Source of the DNA: Aurantimonas sp. 22II-16-19i
GTDB lineage: Bacteria > Pseudomonadota > Alphaproteobacteria > Rhizobiales > Rhizobiaceae
Assembly: GCF_002088275.1 (NCBI RefSeq)
Contig: NZ_AQQS01000039.1
Coordinates: 1-56,283, forward strand
DNA: 56,283 bases
Reading direction: 5' to 3'
Below, one piece after another: positions 1 through 10,251 of the stretch; within the stretch, counting starts at the first letter, position 1; the number at the start of each line of letters is the position of its first letter. The notes beneath the pieces are model-generated. The model was not told the DNA's origin. It worked only from the letters and a program-made list of their open reading frames with translations, and ran no database searches. A program made the translations under genes and the position numbers.

Positions 1-1
1 C

Positions 2-769
<768 letters not shown>

Positions 770-784
770 GACTGAAGCGTTCAA

Positions 785-826
785 GGCCGGCGCGTGGTGG
801 TCCATCCTGACCGCGAAGCGCCGGCC
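785..826 (+). terminator. Stem-loop after tuf
   Basis: A perfect 9-bp inverted repeat, GGCCGGCGC (785-793) and GCGCCGGCC (818-826), lies 16 bp after the tuf stop codon and is followed by a short pyrimidine stretch (TTTCGTCCCTTTT). A second small hairpin, GCGGGA-GTT-TCCCGC, sits at 852-866. Together they suggest at least partial termination or RNA processing between tuf and rpsJ. The loop of the first hairpin is long (24 nt), so its strength is uncertain. Confidence 0.5.
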
Positions 827-949
827 GTTTCGTCCCTTTTCTGAGGGGCGGGCGGGAGTTTCCCGCGCACGATTTGGCTGATGAGAAGAATGACAAGCGC
901 TCGGAAAAGGGCTGGCTTGCCGGTCGCTTCCGACAGAGGACAATAGAAC

Positions 950-1258
950 ATGAACGGCCAGAATATCCGCATCCGTCTGAAGGCGTTCGACCATCGGGTC
1001 CTCGACGCTTCGACGCGCGAGATCGTCTCGACGGCCAAGCGCACGGGCGCGAATGTGCGCGGACCGATCCCGCTGCCGACGCGCATCGAGAAGTTCACCG
1101 TCAACCGCTCGCCGCACATCGACAAGAAGTCGCGAGAGCAGTTCGAAATGCGCACCCATAAGCGGCTTCTCGACATCGTCGATCCGACGCCGCAGACGGT
1201 CGATGCGCTGATGAAGCTCGACCTCGCCGCCGGCGTCGACGTCGAGATCAAGCTCTGA
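950..1258 (+). CDS. rpsJ: 30S ribosomal protein S10
   Basis: This 102-residue protein is full length for bacterial S10, a protein of the 30S head that also works in NusB-dependent antitermination. It opens [19 protein letters not shown] and contains the conserved GPIPLPTR segment and [17 protein letters not shown]. An AGGA ribosome binding site lies 9 bp before the ATG. It starts the S10 gene cluster. The 180-bp gap back to tuf holds two hairpins and probably a promoter, which I could not place with confidence. Confidence 0.98.
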   Translation: MNGQNIRIRLKAFDHRVLDASTREIVSTAKRTGANVRGPIPLPTRIEKFTVNRSPHIDKKSREQFEMRTHKRLLDIVDPTPQTVDALMKLDLAAGVDVEIKL

Positions 1259-1283
1259 TCAGAGCACGGGAAGGATAACGCCC

Positions 1284-2009
1284 ATGCGTTCAGGTGTGAT
1301 TGCACAGAAGGTCGGCATGACCCGCGTCTATAACGACGCCGGCGAGCATGTTCCGGTCACCGTCCTGAAGGTCGAGAACCTCCAGGTCGTCGCCCAGCGG
1401 ACCCGCGACAAGAACGGTTACACCGCCGTTCAGCTCGGCGCCGGTCTCGCCAAGGTGAAGAACACGTCGAAGGCCATGCGGGGCGTATTCGCCCAGGCCT
1501 CCGTCGAGCCGAAGCGCAAGCTCGTCGAGTTTCGCGTCTCCGAGGACAACATGATCGACATCGGTGCCGAGATCACCGCCGATCATTTCGTCCCCGGCCA
1601 GATCGTGGACGTCACGGGCACCTCCATCGGCAAGGGTTTTGCCGGTGCGATGAAGCGCCACAACTTCGGCGGCCTTCGCGCCACCCACGGCGTGTCCGTG
1701 TCGCACCGTTCGCACGGTTCGACCGGTCAGCGCCAGGATCCGGGCAAGGTCTTCAAGAACAAGAAGATGGCCGGTCACATGGGCCAGGTCCGGGTGACCA
1801 CCCAGAATCTCGAGATCGTGCGTACCGATCCCGAGAAGGGCCTGATCCTGGTCCGCGGCGCGGTGCCGGGTTCGAAGGGTGGCTGGATCGAGGTCCGCGA
1901 CGCCGTCAAGGCGGCGCTGCCGGAGAACGCGCCGAAGCCGGCCGCGATTCGCCAGGCTGCGAACGACGGCGCCAAGGTCGAAGCGACCGAAGCCGAGGGG
2001 GCTGAGTAA
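1284..2009 (+). CDS. rplC: 50S ribosomal protein L3
   Basis: L3 is an early-assembly 23S rRNA-binding protein that reaches the peptidyl transferase centre. The 241-residue product starts [16 protein letters not shown] and has the conserved loop [18 protein letters not shown], which contains the usually N5-methylated glutamine. It is longer than the E. coli protein because of an Ala/Glu-rich C-terminal tail (from about residue 215), which is common in Alphaproteobacteria. Its stop codon overlaps the rplD start (TAATG), which points to translational coupling. Confidence 0.98.
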   Translation: MRSGVIAQKVGMTRVYNDAGEHVPVTVLKVENLQVVAQRTRDKNGYTAVQLGAGLAKVKNTSKAMRGVFAQASVEPKRKLVEFRVSEDNMIDIGAEITADHFVPGQIVDVTGTSIGKGFAGAMKRHNFGGLRATHGVSVSHRSHGSTGQRQDPGKVFKNKKMAGHMGQVRVTTQNLEIVRTDPEKGLILVRGAVPGSKGGWIEVRDAVKAALPENAPKPAAIRQAANDGAKVEATEAEGAE

Positions 2010-2629
2010 TGGACATCACGATCAAGAGCCTCGACGGTTCCGACGCCGGCCAGGTGACCCTGGCCGACGAGATCTTCGGCCTCGAGCCGCGCGAGGACAT
2101 CCTCCAGCGCATGGTTCGCTGGCAGCTGGCCAAGCGCCAGCAGGGCACCCACGAGACCCTCGGTCGCGCCGAGATCGCTCGTACCGGCGCCAAGCTGTAT
2201 CGCCAGAAGGGCACCGGTCGGGCCCGTCACGGCTCGGCCCGCGCGCCGCAGTTCCGCGGCGGCGGCAAGGCCCATGGCCCGACGACGCGCAGCCATGCCC
2301 ATGATCTTCCCAAGAAGTTCCGGGCGCTGGCGCTGAAGCACGCGCTGTCGGCCAAGGCGAAGTCGGGCGGCATCATCGTCGTCGACGAGCTGAAGTCGGA
2401 CGAGGCGAAGACCAAGGCGACGGTGAAGCGTTTCGCCGATCTCGGTCTTTCCAACGCGCTGATCATCGGCGGCGCCGAGCTGGACGAGAACTTCTCCCGT
2501 TCGGCCCGCAACATTCCGCACATCGACGTCCTGCCGGTTCAGGGCATCAATGTTTACGACATTCTGCGCCGGCAGACGCTGGTTCTGTCGAAGGCCGCAG
2601 TCGAGGCTCTCGAGGAGCGGTTCAAATGA
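2009..2629 (+). CDS. rplD: 50S ribosomal protein L4
   Basis: L4 binds 23S rRNA domain I and lines the exit tunnel; in some bacteria it also represses its own operon. The 206 residues include the basic tunnel-loop segment [21 protein letters not shown] and the C-terminal Rossmann-like part. The gene overlaps rplC by one base and rplW by four (ATGA), so translation is probably coupled on both sides. I see no obvious L4-binding leader structure upstream of rpsJ. Confidence 0.98.
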   Translation: MDITIKSLDGSDAGQVTLADEIFGLEPREDILQRMVRWQLAKRQQGTHETLGRAEIARTGAKLYRQKGTGRARHGSARAPQFRGGGKAHGPTTRSHAHDLPKKFRALALKHALSAKAKSGGIIVVDELKSDEAKTKATVKRFADLGLSNALIIGGAELDENFSRSARNIPHIDVLPVQGINVYDILRRQTLVLSKAAVEALEERFK

Positions 2630-2919
2630 TCGATCTGCGCCATTACGACCTGATCACCTCGCCGGTGATCACGGAGAAGTCGACGCTCCTGTCGGAATCG
2701 AACCAGGTGGTCTTCAACGTTCCGGGCACCGCGACCAAGCCGCAGATCAAGGCGGCCGTCGAGAGCCTGTTCAACGTCAAGGTTTCCGCCGTCAACACCC
2801 TCGTCCGCAAGGGCAAGGTCAAGCGCTTCAAGGGCCGCGTCGGCCGTCAGAGCGACCAGAAGAAAGCCGTCGTGACGTTGGCCGAGGGCCACTCGATCGA
2901 CGTCTCGACCGGACTCTGA
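2626..2919 (+). CDS. rplW: 50S ribosomal protein L23
   Basis: L23 sits at the exit of the polypeptide tunnel and is the docking site for trigger factor and SRP. The 97-residue frame starts [19 protein letters not shown] and has the family motif VEKLFNVKV in the form [14 protein letters not shown], followed by the basic loop [12 protein letters not shown]. It overlaps rplD by 4 bp and precedes rplB by 22 bp. Confidence 0.97.
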   Translation: MIDLRHYDLITSPVITEKSTLLSESNQVVFNVPGTATKPQIKAAVESLFNVKVSAVNTLVRKGKVKRFKGRVGRQSDQKKAVVTLAEGHSIDVSTGL

Positions 2920-2941
2920 GCGGGACCGGAGGAACAGGCAG

Positions 2942-3778
2942 ATGGCACTGAAGAATTTCAAGCCGAACACGCCGAGCCAGCGCCAGCTGGTCATCGTCGA
3001 CCGTTCGGGGCTCCACAAGGGCAAGCCGGTCAAGCACTTGACCGAAGGCCTCTCCCAGAAGGGCGGGCGCAACAACACCGGTCGCATCACCGCCCGCTAC
3101 CAGGGCGGCGGACACAAGCGCACCTACCGCGTGGTCGACTTCAAGCGTCGCAAGCTGGACGTCGTCGGCACGGTGGAGCGGCTCGAATATGATCCGAACC
3201 GCACGGCCTTCATCGCGCTGATCCGGTATGCGGATGGCGAGCTCGCCTATATCCTGGCACCGCAGCGGCTCTCCGCCGGCGATCAGGTCGTCTCCGGCAT
3301 GTCCGGCGTCGACGTGAAGCCCGGCAATGCGATGCCGCTGTCGGCCCTGCCGGTCGGCACCATCATCCACAATGTGGAGATGAAGCCGGAGAAGGGTGGC
3401 CAGATCGCCCGCTCGGCCGGGGCCTACGCCCAGCTGGTCGGCCGCGACCAGGGCATGGCGATCCTGCGCCTCAATTCGGGCGAGCAGCGGCTGGTGTCGT
3501 CCTCGTGCTTTGCGACGGTCGGTGCCGTGTCGAACCCCGACCACGGCAACATCAACCTCGGCAAGGCGGGTCGTTCGCGCTGGCTGGGCAAGCGTCCGCA
3601 TGTTCGCGGCGTCGCGATGAACCCGGTCGACCATCCGCATGGCGGCGGCGAAGGCCGCACCTCCGGAGGCCGTCATCCGGTCACCCCGTGGGGCAAGCCG
3701 ACCAAGGGCAAGCGCACGCGCCAGAACAAGGCGACCGACAAGTTCATCATGCGCTCGCGCCATCAGCGCAAGAAGTAA
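2942..3778 (+). CDS. rplB: 50S ribosomal protein L2
   Basis: L2 is needed for subunit association and peptidyl transferase activity. The 278 residues match the usual length. Hallmarks are [20 protein letters not shown] near residue 40, the middle OB-fold and SH3-like domains, and the C-terminal [15 protein letters not shown] containing the conserved histidine. A GGAGG-type site (GGAGGAA) lies just before the ATG. Confidence 0.98.
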   Translation: MALKNFKPNTPSQRQLVIVDRSGLHKGKPVKHLTEGLSQKGGRNNTGRITARYQGGGHKRTYRVVDFKRRKLDVVGTVERLEYDPNRTAFIALIRYADGELAYILAPQRLSAGDQVVSGMSGVDVKPGNAMPLSALPVGTIIHNVEMKPEKGGQIARSAGAYAQLVGRDQGMAILRLNSGEQRLVSSSCFATVGAVSNPDHGNINLGKAGRSRWLGKRPHVRGVAMNPVDHPHGGGEGRTSGGRHPVTPWGKPTKGKRTRQNKATDKFIMRSRHQRKK

Positions 3779-3790
3779 GGGATACTTTCA

Positions 3791-4069
3791 ATGGCACGTT
3801 CTGTCTGGAAGGGCCCGTTCGTCGATGGCTTTCTTCTCAAGAAGGCCGACAAGGCCCGTTCGAGCGGTCGTAACGACGTCATCAAGATCTGGACCCGGCG
3901 GTCGACGATCCTGCCGCAGTTCGTTGGTCTGACCTTCGGCGTCTACAACGGCTCCAAGCACATTCCGGTCAATGTCAACGAGGACATGATCGGGCACAAG
4001 TTCGGCGAGTTCGCACCGACCCGTACCTATTACGGCCACGGCGCCGACAAAAAGGCGAAGAGGAAGTAA
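3791..4069 (+). CDS. rpsS: 30S ribosomal protein S19
   Basis: S19 is a 30S head protein that contacts S13 and the inter-subunit bridges. The 92-residue product begins [18 protein letters not shown] and carries the conserved core [19 protein letters not shown] and [14 protein letters not shown]. It lies 12 bp after rplB and directly before rplV, the universal S10-cluster order. Confidence 0.97.
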   Translation: MARSVWKGPFVDGFLLKKADKARSSGRNDVIKIWTRRSTILPQFVGLTFGVYNGSKHIPVNVNEDMIGHKFGEFAPTRTYYGHGADKKAKRK

Positions 4070-4070
4070 C

Positions 4071-4460
4071 ATGGGCAAGGCGAAGGCCGAGCGTCGGCTG
4101 GCGGAGAACGAGGCGAGGGCGGTAGCCCGCTCGATCCGCGTCAGCCCGCAGAAACTCAATCTCGTGGCTCAGCTGATCCGCGGCAAGAAGGTCGACCGGG
4201 CTCTCGCCGATCTCACCTTCTCGCGCAAGCGGATCGCCGAGACGGTCAAGAAGACGCTGGAAAGCGCCATCGCGAACGCCGAGAACAACCACGATCTCGA
4301 CGTCGACGCCCTCGTCGTCGCCGAGGCCTATGTCGGCAAGTCGATCACGATGAAGCGCTTCCACGCCCGTGGGCGTGGCCGTGCGAGCCGTGTCGAGAAG
4401 CCGTTCGCGCATCTGACGATCGTCGTGCGCGAGGTCGAGGAAATCGAGGAGGCCGCATAA
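4071..4460 (+). CDS. rplV: 50S ribosomal protein L22
   Basis: L22 contacts all 23S rRNA domains, and its beta-hairpin narrows the exit tunnel. The 129 residues include [20 protein letters not shown] near the N terminus and the hairpin with [23 protein letters not shown] near the C terminus. A single base separates its ATG from the rpsS stop, so the two are probably translationally coupled. Confidence 0.97.
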   Translation: MGKAKAERRLAENEARAVARSIRVSPQKLNLVAQLIRGKKVDRALADLTFSRKRIAETVKKTLESAIANAENNHDLDVDALVVAEAYVGKSITMKRFHARGRGRASRVEKPFAHLTIVVREVEEIEEAA

Positions 4461-4461
4461 G

Positions 4462-5169
4462 ATGGGTCAGAAAATCAATCCGACCGGTTTTCGGCTCGGC
4501 ATCAACCGCACCTGGGATTCGCGCTGGTTCGCGAACAAGGGCGAGTACGGCCAGCTCCTCCACGAGGATCTGGAGATCCGTCGCTACCTGATGGAAGAGC
4601 TGAAGCAGGCGGCGGTCTCCAAGGTCGTCATCGAGCGTCCGCACAAGAAGTGCCGCATCACGATCCACTCGGCGCGTCCGGGCATCGTCATCGGCAAGAA
4701 GGGCGCCGACATCGAGAAGCTTCGCAAGAAGCTCTCCTCGATGACCAAGGCCGAGACGCACATCAACATCGTCGAGGTGCGCAAGCCCGAGATCGATGCG
4801 GCGCTGGTCGCCCAGTCGATCGCCCAGCAGCTGGAGCGCCGCGTGGCGTTCCGCCGGGCGATGAAGCGGGCCGTCCAGTCGGCGATGCGCCTCGGCGCGG
4901 AAGGCATCCGCATCAACTGCGGCGGCCGTCTCGGCGGTGCCGAGATCGCCCGCACGGAGTGGTACCGCGAAGGCCGCGTGCCGCTGCACACGCTGCGTGC
5001 GGACATCGACTACGGGACCGCCGAGGCGAAGACGGCCTATGGCATCTGCGGCGTCAAGGTCTGGATCTTCAAGGGCGAGATCCTCGAGCACGATCCGATG
5101 GCCGCCGAGCGTCGTCAGATCGAGGGCGATAGCCAGGGCGGCGGCGGTCGTCGCCGCGAGCACGCCTGA
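4462..5169 (+). CDS. rpsC: 30S ribosomal protein S3
   Basis: S3 lines the mRNA entry channel. The 235-residue frame starts [20 protein letters not shown]. It has the type II KH domain with the GxxG loop in [17 protein letters not shown], and the C-terminal S3 domain with [17 protein letters not shown]. The Gly/Arg-rich tail is usual. It starts one base after rplV. Confidence 0.98.
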   Translation: MGQKINPTGFRLGINRTWDSRWFANKGEYGQLLHEDLEIRRYLMEELKQAAVSKVVIERPHKKCRITIHSARPGIVIGKKGADIEKLRKKLSSMTKAETHINIVEVRKPEIDAALVAQSIAQQLERRVAFRRAMKRAVQSAMRLGAEGIRINCGGRLGGAEIARTEWYREGRVPLHTLRADIDYGTAEAKTAYGICGVKVWIFKGEILEHDPMAAERRQIEGDSQGGGGRRREHA

Positions 5170-5197
5170 GGGCCATTAAGAATTCGGAGTTGGAAGG

Positions 5198-5611
5198 ATG
5201 CTGCAGCCAAAGCGTACGAAGTACCGGAAGGCGTTCAAGGGACGCATTCACGGTACCTCCAAGGGCGGAACGGCTCTCAATTTCGGCGCCTATGGTCTGA
5301 AGGCCGTGGAGCCGGAGCGGGTCACCGCCCGCCAGATCGAGGCGGCTCGCCGCGCGATCACCCGTCAGATGAAGCGTCAGGGCCGGGTTTGGATCCGGAT
5401 CTTCCCGGACCTGCCGGTCACGTCGAAGCCGACGGAAGTCCGCATGGGTAAGGGCAAGGGTTCGGTTGACTACTGGGCGGCCCGGGTGCATCCCGGCCGG
5501 ATCATGTTCGAGATCGACGGCGTTTCCGAGGATATCGCCCGCGAGGCCCTGCGCCTCGGCGCGGCGAAGCTTCCGGTGCGCACGCGCTTCATCCAGCGCA
5601 TTGCGGAATAA
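5198..5611 (+). CDS. rplP: 50S ribosomal protein L16
   Basis: L16 binds near the A-site tRNA elbow. The 137-residue product begins [16 protein letters not shown] and includes [21 protein letters not shown], then [20 protein letters not shown] with the conserved arginine that is hydroxylated in E. coli. A GGAAGG site lies shortly before the ATG. Confidence 0.98.
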   Translation: MLQPKRTKYRKAFKGRIHGTSKGGTALNFGAYGLKAVEPERVTARQIEAARRAITRQMKRQGRVWIRIFPDLPVTSKPTEVRMGKGKGSVDYWAARVHPGRIMFEIDGVSEDIAREALRLGAAKLPVRTRFIQRIAE

Positions 5612-5623
5612 GGAGAGTTTGAC

Positions 5624-5824
5624 GTGAAAGCTTCCGACGTCAGAAGGATGACCCAGGACGAACTCACCGACGAGCTCGCCAAGCTGAAGAAAGAGCAGTT
5701 CAACCTGCGTTTCCAGCGGGCCACGGGTCAACTCGAGAACACCGCGCGCGTGCGCCAGGTCCGTCGCGACATCGCCCGGATCAAGACGATCGCACGCGCC
5801 AAGGCGGACACCGCCCAGGCCTAA
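5624..5824 (+). CDS. rpmC: 50S ribosomal protein L29
   Basis: L29 lies beside L23 at the tunnel exit. The 66-residue product is read from a GTG codon at 5624, preceded by AGGAGAG at 5612-5618. The family signature [20 protein letters not shown] and the following R-rich helix are present. The GTG start fits the spacing best; no ATG lies upstream in frame after the rplP stop. Confidence 0.96.
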   Translation: MKASDVRRMTQDELTDELAKLKKEQFNLRFQRATGQLENTARVRQVRRDIARIKTIARAKADTAQA

Positions 5825-5835
5825 AGGACCAGACA

Positions 5836-6093
5836 ATGCCGAAACGCATCCTGCAGGGGACGGTGGTCTCCGACAAGAACGACAAGACGGTGGTGGTGCT
5901 GGTGGAGCGTCGCTTCGCCCATCCGCTGCTGAAGAAGACCGTGCGCCGTTCGAAGAAGTACAAGGCGCATGACGAGGCCAACGCGGCCAAGGTCGGAGAC
6001 ATCGTCTCGATCGAGGAGTCGCGGCCGATCTCGAAGGACAAGAGCTGGATCGTCGTTTCCAGCGCGTCGTCGACGGCGCAAGCAGCAAGTTGA
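5836..6093 (+). CDS. rpsQ: 30S ribosomal protein S17
   Basis: S17 is an OB-fold protein that binds 16S rRNA early in assembly. The 85 residues show [20 protein letters not shown] at the start, then the YKAHDE motif and [18 protein letters not shown]. It is the last gene of the S10 cluster. A strong stem-loop follows before rplN, where separate S10 and spc transcription units meet in many bacteria. Confidence 0.97.
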   Translation: MPKRILQGTVVSDKNDKTVVVLVERRFAHPLLKKTVRRSKKYKAHDEANAAKVGDIVSIEESRPISKDKSWIVVSSASSTAQAAS

Positions 6094-6100
6094 ACGAATT

Positions 6101-6134
6101 CACCGGCGCGCCGCCTGTCGCGGCGTTTCCGGTG
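6101..6134 (+). terminator. Two-part stem-loop at the S10/spc boundary
   Basis: The sequence folds as CACCGG (6101-6106) with CCGGTG (6129-6134) outside and CGCCGC (6109-6114) with GCGGCG (6120-6125) inside, split by a small internal loop. CCAAGCTTTT follows, with four T residues at 6141-6144. This resembles a weak intrinsic terminator or attenuator exactly between rpsQ and rplN. Some read-through seems likely because the genes remain collinear. Confidence 0.5.
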
Positions 6135-6158
6135 CCAAGCTTTTGAAGGCGGTCTGAC

Positions 6159-6527
6159 ATGATTCAGATGCAAACAAACCTCGACGTGGCTGACAATTCC
6201 GGCGCCCGTCGTGTCATGTGCATCAAAGTGCTGGGCGGCTCGAAGCGGAAGTACGCCTCGGTCGGCGACGTCATCGTCGTGTCCGTCAAGGAGGCGATCC
6301 CGCGCGGCCGCGTCAAGAAGGGCGATGTGATGAAGGCCGTGGTGGTTCGTACCGCCAAGGACATCCGCCGCGCCGACGGTTCGGTGATCCGGTTCGATTC
6401 GAACGCCGCCGTCCTGATCGACAACAAGAAAGAGCCGATCGGCACCCGTATCTTCGGACCGGTTCCCCGCGAATTGCGCGGCAAGAACCACATGAAGATC
6501 GTGTCGCTCGCCCCCGAAGTTCTTTAA
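6159..6527 (+). CDS. rplN: 50S ribosomal protein L14
   Basis: L14 forms part of inter-subunit bridges B5 and B8. The 122-residue frame is complete: [27 protein letters not shown] at the start (seen in two parts), the core [18 protein letters not shown], and the C-terminal [20 protein letters not shown]. It opens the spc cluster after a 65-bp gap with a hairpin. Confidence 0.98.
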   Translation: MIQMQTNLDVADNSGARRVMCIKVLGGSKRKYASVGDVIVVSVKEAIPRGRVKKGDVMKAVVVRTAKDIRRADGSVIRFDSNAAVLIDNKKEPIGTRIFGPVPRELRGKNHMKIVSLAPEVL

Positions 6528-6541
6528 GAGGAGAGCGGACG

Positions 6542-6856
6542 ATGCAGAAGATCCGCAAAGGCGACACGGTCGTCGTGCTCGCCGGCAAGGACAAGGGCCG
6601 GTCGGGCGAAGTCATCAAGATGATGCCCAAGGACGACAAGGCGTTGGTCCAGGGCGTGAACATGGTCAAGCGCCACCAGCGCCAGACCGCTTCGCAGGAA
6701 GCCGGCATCATTTCCAAGGAAGCGCCGATCCACCTGTCGAACCTCGCGGTCGCCGACCCGAAGGACGGCAAGGCGACGAGGATCGGCTTCAAGACTCTCG
6801 AGGACGGCACCAAGGTGCGCGTTGCGAAGCGTTCGGGGGAAGAGATCAATGGCTGA
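6542..6856 (+). CDS. rplX: 50S ribosomal protein L24
   Basis: L24 initiates 50S assembly. I take the ATG at 6542, giving 104 residues starting [19 protein letters not shown]. An in-frame extension further upstream is an open-frame artefact that overlaps rplN. A GAGGAGAG site precedes the ATG. The KOW motif ([19 protein letters not shown]) and the VKRHQR segment are clear. The gene overlaps rplE by 8 bp. Confidence 0.96.
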   Translation: MQKIRKGDTVVVLAGKDKGRSGEVIKMMPKDDKALVQGVNMVKRHQRQTASQEAGIISKEAPIHLSNLAVADPKDGKATRIGFKTLEDGTKVRVAKRSGEEING

Positions 6857-7412
6857 AGCCGCCACCTACGAGCCCCGGCTCAAGCGCGTCTATCGCGAAG
6901 ACATCCGCAAGGCGCTGCACGAGCAGTTCTCCTACGCCAACGACATGCAGGTTCCGCGGCTCGAGAAGGTCGTGATCAACATGGGCGTCGGTGAGGCCAC
7001 CGGCGATTCCAAGAAGCCGACGGTCGCCGCCGAGGACCTCGCGCGGATCGCCGGCCAGAAGCCGGTGATCACCCGCGCCGGCAAGTCCATCGCGGGCTTC
7101 AAGGTCCGCGAGGGCATGCCGATCGGCTGCAAGGTCACGCTGCGCCGCGAGCGCATGTACGAGTTCGTGGATCGCCTGATCCAGATCGCACTGCCCCGGG
7201 TCCGCGACTTCCGCGGCCTCAATCCGAAGAGCTTTGACGGCCGTGGCAACTTCGCCATGGGCCTCAAGGAGCACATCGTGTTCCCCGAGATCAACTACGA
7301 CAAGGTTGATCAGATGTGGGGCATGGACATCATCGTTTGTACGACGGCCTCGACGGACGAGGAAGCACGCGCCCTCCTGAAGGCGCTGAATTTCCCCTTC
7401 CGGACGAACTGA
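6849..7412 (+). CDS. rplE: 50S ribosomal protein L5
   Basis: L5 binds 5S rRNA and contacts S13 across the subunit interface. The ATG at 6849 ([17 protein letters not shown]) gives 187 residues, the normal alphaproteobacterial length. An in-frame ATG 27 bp upstream adds only residues encoded inside rplX. Hallmarks are [33 protein letters not shown] and [17 protein letters not shown]. Confidence 0.97.
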   Translation: MAEAATYEPRLKRVYREDIRKALHEQFSYANDMQVPRLEKVVINMGVGEATGDSKKPTVAAEDLARIAGQKPVITRAGKSIAGFKVREGMPIGCKVTLRRERMYEFVDRLIQIALPRVRDFRGLNPKSFDGRGNFAMGLKEHIVFPEINYDKVDQMWGMDIIVCTTASTDEEARALLKALNFPFRTN

Positions 7413-7446
7413 CGCCTGTAACGGCAGACGAGCAAAGGACGAGACA

Positions 7447-7752
7447 ATGGCCAAGAAGGGCATGATCGAACAGAACAAGCACCGTCAGCAACTGGTGGCG
7501 AAATACGCCGCCAAGCGGGCTGCTCTGAAGGCGATCACCAAGAATGCCGACGCTCCCATGGAAGAGCGTTTCAAGGCGCAGCTGGCACTGGCCGAGCTGC
7601 CCCGCAACGGTTCGAAGGTCCGCATCCGCAATCGCTGCGAAGTGACCGGTCGGCCCCGCGCCTATTATCGCAAGCTCAAGATGAGCCGTATCGCGCTCCG
7701 GGAACTCGGCAACAACGGCCAGATCCCCGGTATCGTCAAGTCGAGCTGGTAA
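7447..7752 (+). CDS. rpsN: 30S ribosomal protein S14 (zinc-independent form)
   Basis: S14 is a 30S head protein. The 101-residue length and the lack of CxxC pairs place it in the long, zinc-independent class. The C-terminal half reads [20 protein letters not shown] followed by [21 protein letters not shown], which is diagnostic. It lies 34 bp after rplE and 12 bp before rpsH. Confidence 0.97.
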   Translation: MAKKGMIEQNKHRQQLVAKYAAKRAALKAITKNADAPMEERFKAQLALAELPRNGSKVRIRNRCEVTGRPRAYYRKLKMSRIALRELGNNGQIPGIVKSSW

Positions 7753-7764
7753 GGAGGGTTCGTC

Positions 7765-8163
7765 ATGTCTTTGTCTGATCCGCTCGGCGATATGCTGACC
7801 CGCATCCGCAATGCGGTCATGCGCAACAAGTCCTCGGTCACGACGCCGGCTTCCAAGCTGCGTGGCCGGGTGCTCGACGTCCTCAAGGACGAGGGCTACA
7901 TCCGAGGCTATACCCTCACCGATTTCGGCAACGGCAAGTCCGAATACGAGATCGAGCTGAAGTACTACGAGGGCCAGGCCGTGATCCGGGAGATTGCCCG
8001 GGTTTCCAAGCCGGGTCGTCGCGTGTATGTCTCGGCGAAGACGATCCCGCAGGTCGCCAACGGCCTCGGCATCTCGGTTCTGTCGACGCCGAAGGGCGTG
8101 ATGGCGGACCACAGTGCCCGCGAACAGAATGTCGGCGGCGAGATTCTCTGCCGGGTCTTCTGA
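7765..8163 (+). CDS. rpsH: 30S ribosomal protein S8
   Basis: S8 binds the central domain of 16S rRNA; in E. coli it also represses the spc operon. The 132 residues start [20 protein letters not shown]. The C-terminal signature is present as [20 protein letters not shown], close to the usual STSKG..DREAR form. A GGAGGG ribosome binding site precedes the ATG. A 138-bp gap with a hairpin follows. Confidence 0.97.
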   Translation: MSLSDPLGDMLTRIRNAVMRNKSSVTTPASKLRGRVLDVLKDEGYIRGYTLTDFGNGKSEYEIELKYYEGQAVIREIARVSKPGRRVYVSAKTIPQVANGLGISVLSTPKGVMADHSAREQNVGGEILCRVF

Positions 8164-8185
8164 CGCGTTAGAATTTATGCCATAG

Positions 8186-8226
8186 GGCGGGTGTTGCGTC
8201 GGCTTTCGCGCCGCGCACCACCCGTC
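8186..8226 (+). other. Imperfect stem-loop between rpsH and rplF
   Basis: GGCGGGTGTTGC (8186-8197) can pair with GCACCACCCGTC (8215-8226) with one wobble and one mismatch. It sits in a 138-bp gap inside an otherwise compact operon. It could be an attenuator or processing site, but there is no T-run. Only complementarity supports this. Confidence 0.35.
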
Positions 8227-8301
8227 AGCATTTGAAAACGCACGGTATGTCGCCTCGAAAGGGCAGATGGCAGCCGCGCACGAAACGGACAGGGTTTCGA
8301 A

Positions 8302-8835
8302 ATGTCCCGCATTGGTAAGAAGCCGGTCTCCGTGCCCGAGGGCGTCACCGCCTCGGTCGAGGGCCAGACCGTCACGGCCAAGGGCCCGAAGGGCGAGCTC
8401 GCCTTCGTCGTCAACGACGAAGTGCTGGTGAAGATGGAAGACGGTGCGGTCAAGGTGGACCCGCGCGATCAGTCCAAGGTGGCTCGTTCGAAGTGGGGCA
8501 TGTCCCGCACGATGATCGAGAACATCTTCGCTGGCGTGAAGACCGGTTTCGAGAAGAAGCTCGAGATCAACGGCGTCGGCTATCGTGCGGCGCTGCAGGG
8601 CAAGAACCTGCAGTTGTCGCTGGGATTTTCCCACGAGGTCGTCTATCAGACGCCCGAGGGCATCTCGATTGCCGTGCCGAAGCCGACCGAGATCGTCGTC
8701 ACCGGCATCGACAAGCAGCGCGTCGGCCAGGTCGCCGCGGAAATCCGCGAGTATCGCGGTCCCGAGCCTTACAAGGGCAAGGGCGTGAAGTACGCGGGCG
8801 AGAAGATCGTCCGTAAGGAAGGCAAGAAGAAGTAA
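8302..8835 (+). CDS. rplF: 50S ribosomal protein L6
   Basis: L6 lies near the GTPase-associated region of the large subunit. The 177-residue product begins [18 protein letters not shown] and ends with the L6 signature [20 protein letters not shown]. Two related L6 alpha/beta domains are recognisable in the order expected. The length is normal. Confidence 0.97.
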   Translation: MSRIGKKPVSVPEGVTASVEGQTVTAKGPKGELAFVVNDEVLVKMEDGAVKVDPRDQSKVARSKWGMSRTMIENIFAGVKTGFEKKLEINGVGYRAALQGKNLQLSLGFSHEVVYQTPEGISIAVPKPTEIVVTGIDKQRVGQVAAEIREYRGPEPYKGKGVKYAGEKIVRKEGKKK

Positions 8836-8844
8836 GGTCCCGTC

Positions 8845-9207
8845 ATGGCTACTCCTAAGGAATCGCTGCGGCGCCGTGCTTCGCGTATCCGCCGCTCACT
8901 CAAGAAGGTCGCGAACGGCCGCCCGCGTCTGTCGGTGCACCGCTCGTCGAAGAACATCTACGCGCAGGTCATCGACGACGAAGCAGGGCGCACGCTCGCC
9001 TCTGCCTCGACGCTCGAGCCGACCCTGCGCGGTGATCTGAAGACCGGTGCCGACGTCGCCGCGGCAACCGCCGTCGGCAAGCTCGTCGCCGAGCGCGCCA
9101 AGGAAGCGGGCGTCACCGACGTCGTCTTCGATCGCGGCGCGTTCATCTATCACGGCCGGGTCAAGGCCCTCGCCGATTCGGCCCGCGAGGCCGGCCTGAA
9201 CTTCTGA
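8845..9207 (+). CDS. rplR: 50S ribosomal protein L18
   Basis: L18 binds 5S rRNA together with L5. The 120 residues include the basic N terminus, [20 protein letters not shown], and the C-terminal [20 protein letters not shown] with the GL end. It starts 9 bp after rplF. A 107-bp gap with two perfect hairpins separates it from rpsE. Confidence 0.97.
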   Translation: MATPKESLRRRASRIRRSLKKVANGRPRLSVHRSSKNIYAQVIDDEAGRTLASASTLEPTLRGDLKTGADVAAATAVGKLVAERAKEAGVTDVVFDRGAFIYHGRVKALADSAREAGLNF

Positions 9208-9228
9208 TCGGGCACATCACCCTTTGCG

Positions 9229-9275
9229 GCGGCGCTCCGGCGCCGCTGCTTCGCCCGGCCGCCTCTTGGCGGCCG
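9229..9275 (+). other. Two adjacent perfect hairpins between rplR and rpsE
   Basis: Hairpin one is GCGGCGC-TCCG-GCGCCGC (9229-9246). Hairpin two is CGGCCGCC-TCTT-GGCGGCCG (9256-9275). Both have perfect stems and 4-nt loops, and they are 9 bp apart. They lie in an intra-operon gap, and an A-rich tract (GGAAAAAAACAAGGA) with the rpsE ribosome binding site follows. Attenuation, RNA processing or mRNA stabilisation are all possible. The sequence does not decide between them. Confidence 0.5.
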
Positions 9276-9314
9276 TTCCCTTGGACGCCTCCGGAAAAAA
9301 ACAAGGACTAGGAT

Positions 9315-9896
9315 ATGGCGCCTCGTAACGATCGCAATGATCGCCGTGACGATCACGACGACGGATTCGTCGACAAGCTCGTCCACATCAACCGCGTCGC
9401 GAAAGTCGTGAAGGGCGGACGCCGCTTCGGCTTCGCCGCACTCGTCGTCGTCGGCGACCTCAAGGGCCGCGTCGGCTTCGGCCACGGCAAGGCCCGCGAA
9501 GTGCCGGAAGCCATCCGCAAGGCCACGGAAGCCGCCAAGCGCGAGCTGATCTTCGTGCCGCTGCGCGATGGCCGCACGCTGCATCATGACGCCGCTGGCC
9601 GCCACGGCGCCGGCAAGGTCATCCTGCGCACGGCAGACGCCGGTACCGGCATCATCGCCGGTGGCCCGATGCGCGCCGTGTTCGAGGCCGTCGGCATGCA
9701 CGACGTCGTCGCCAAGTCGCTCGGCTCGTCGAACCCCTACAACATGGTTCGCGCCACCTTCGACGCCCTGAAGAACGCGACCCATCCGAAGGACGTCGCG
9801 GCGCGTCGCGGCATCAAGTATTCGACGCTGCAGGCCCGTCGTCAGCATCATGGCGCGGCTCCCGCCGCCGCCGAAGATGCCGCTGCGGCGGAATGA
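9315..9896 (+). CDS. rpsE: 30S ribosomal protein S5
   Basis: S5 lines the mRNA entry tunnel and affects decoding accuracy. The 193-residue product has a charged N-terminal extension ([12 protein letters not shown]), then the S5 double-stranded RNA-binding fold with [20 protein letters not shown], and the C-terminal [20 protein letters not shown]. The 20-odd extra residues at each end compared with E. coli are usual in this class. Confidence 0.97.
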   Translation: MAPRNDRNDRRDDHDDGFVDKLVHINRVAKVVKGGRRFGFAALVVVGDLKGRVGFGHGKAREVPEAIRKATEAAKRELIFVPLRDGRTLHHDAAGRHGAGKVILRTADAGTGIIAGGPMRAVFEAVGMHDVVAKSLGSSNPYNMVRATFDALKNATHPKDVAARRGIKYSTLQARRQHHGAAPAAAEDAAAAE

Positions 9897-9936
9897 CCTG
9901 GCTGGCCTGCGTGCCATCGTTTGAAGGAGCCTGAGC

Positions 9937-10140
9937 ATGGCCAATGACAAGACCGCCGGCAAGACGGTGACCGTCGAGCAGTACGGCAGCCCGATCCGCC
10001 GCCCGAAGGACCAGCGCCTGACGCTGGCGGGCCTCGGCCTCAACAAGATGAACCGCCGTCGCACCCTGGAAGACACGCCCGCCGTTCGCGGGATGATCGC
10101 CAAGGTCGCGCACATGGTCCGGGTCGTCGACGAGGCCTGA
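9937..10140 (+). CDS. rpmD: 50S ribosomal protein L30
   Basis: L30 is a small 23S rRNA-binding protein. The 67 residues contain the signature [20 protein letters not shown] and [19 protein letters not shown]. An AAGGAG site lies about 6 bp before the ATG. It sits in the standard rpsE-rpmD-rplO order. Confidence 0.96.
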   Translation: MANDKTAGKTVTVEQYGSPIRRPKDQRLTLAGLGLNKMNRRRTLEDTPAVRGMIAKVAHMVRVVDEA

Positions 10141-10155
10141 TCGCCACGCACCGTC

Positions 10156-10180
10156 GGTCCGCGCGCAAGTCGTGCGGGCC
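10156..10180 (+). other. Stem-loop between rpmD and rplO
   Basis: GGTCCGCGC (10156-10164) can pair with GTGCGGGCC (10172-10180) through nine pairs, two of them G-U, around a 7-nt loop. It lies in a 111-bp gap in the spc cluster and is followed by a CCCCTTTT tract, so weak termination or processing is possible. Confidence 0.35.
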
Positions 10181-10251
10181 AACCACCCCTTTTGACCGGG
10201 CCACCCGTCTGAGCGCTTGTGCGGCTCGATCGGCGGCCGAGGAGAAGAGAC

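Noticed and set aside
910-949. Promoter TTGCCG-N17-ACAATA just before rpsJ
   Set aside because: The supposed -10 would overlap the spacer between the ribosome binding site and the start codon, leaving no leader for that site.
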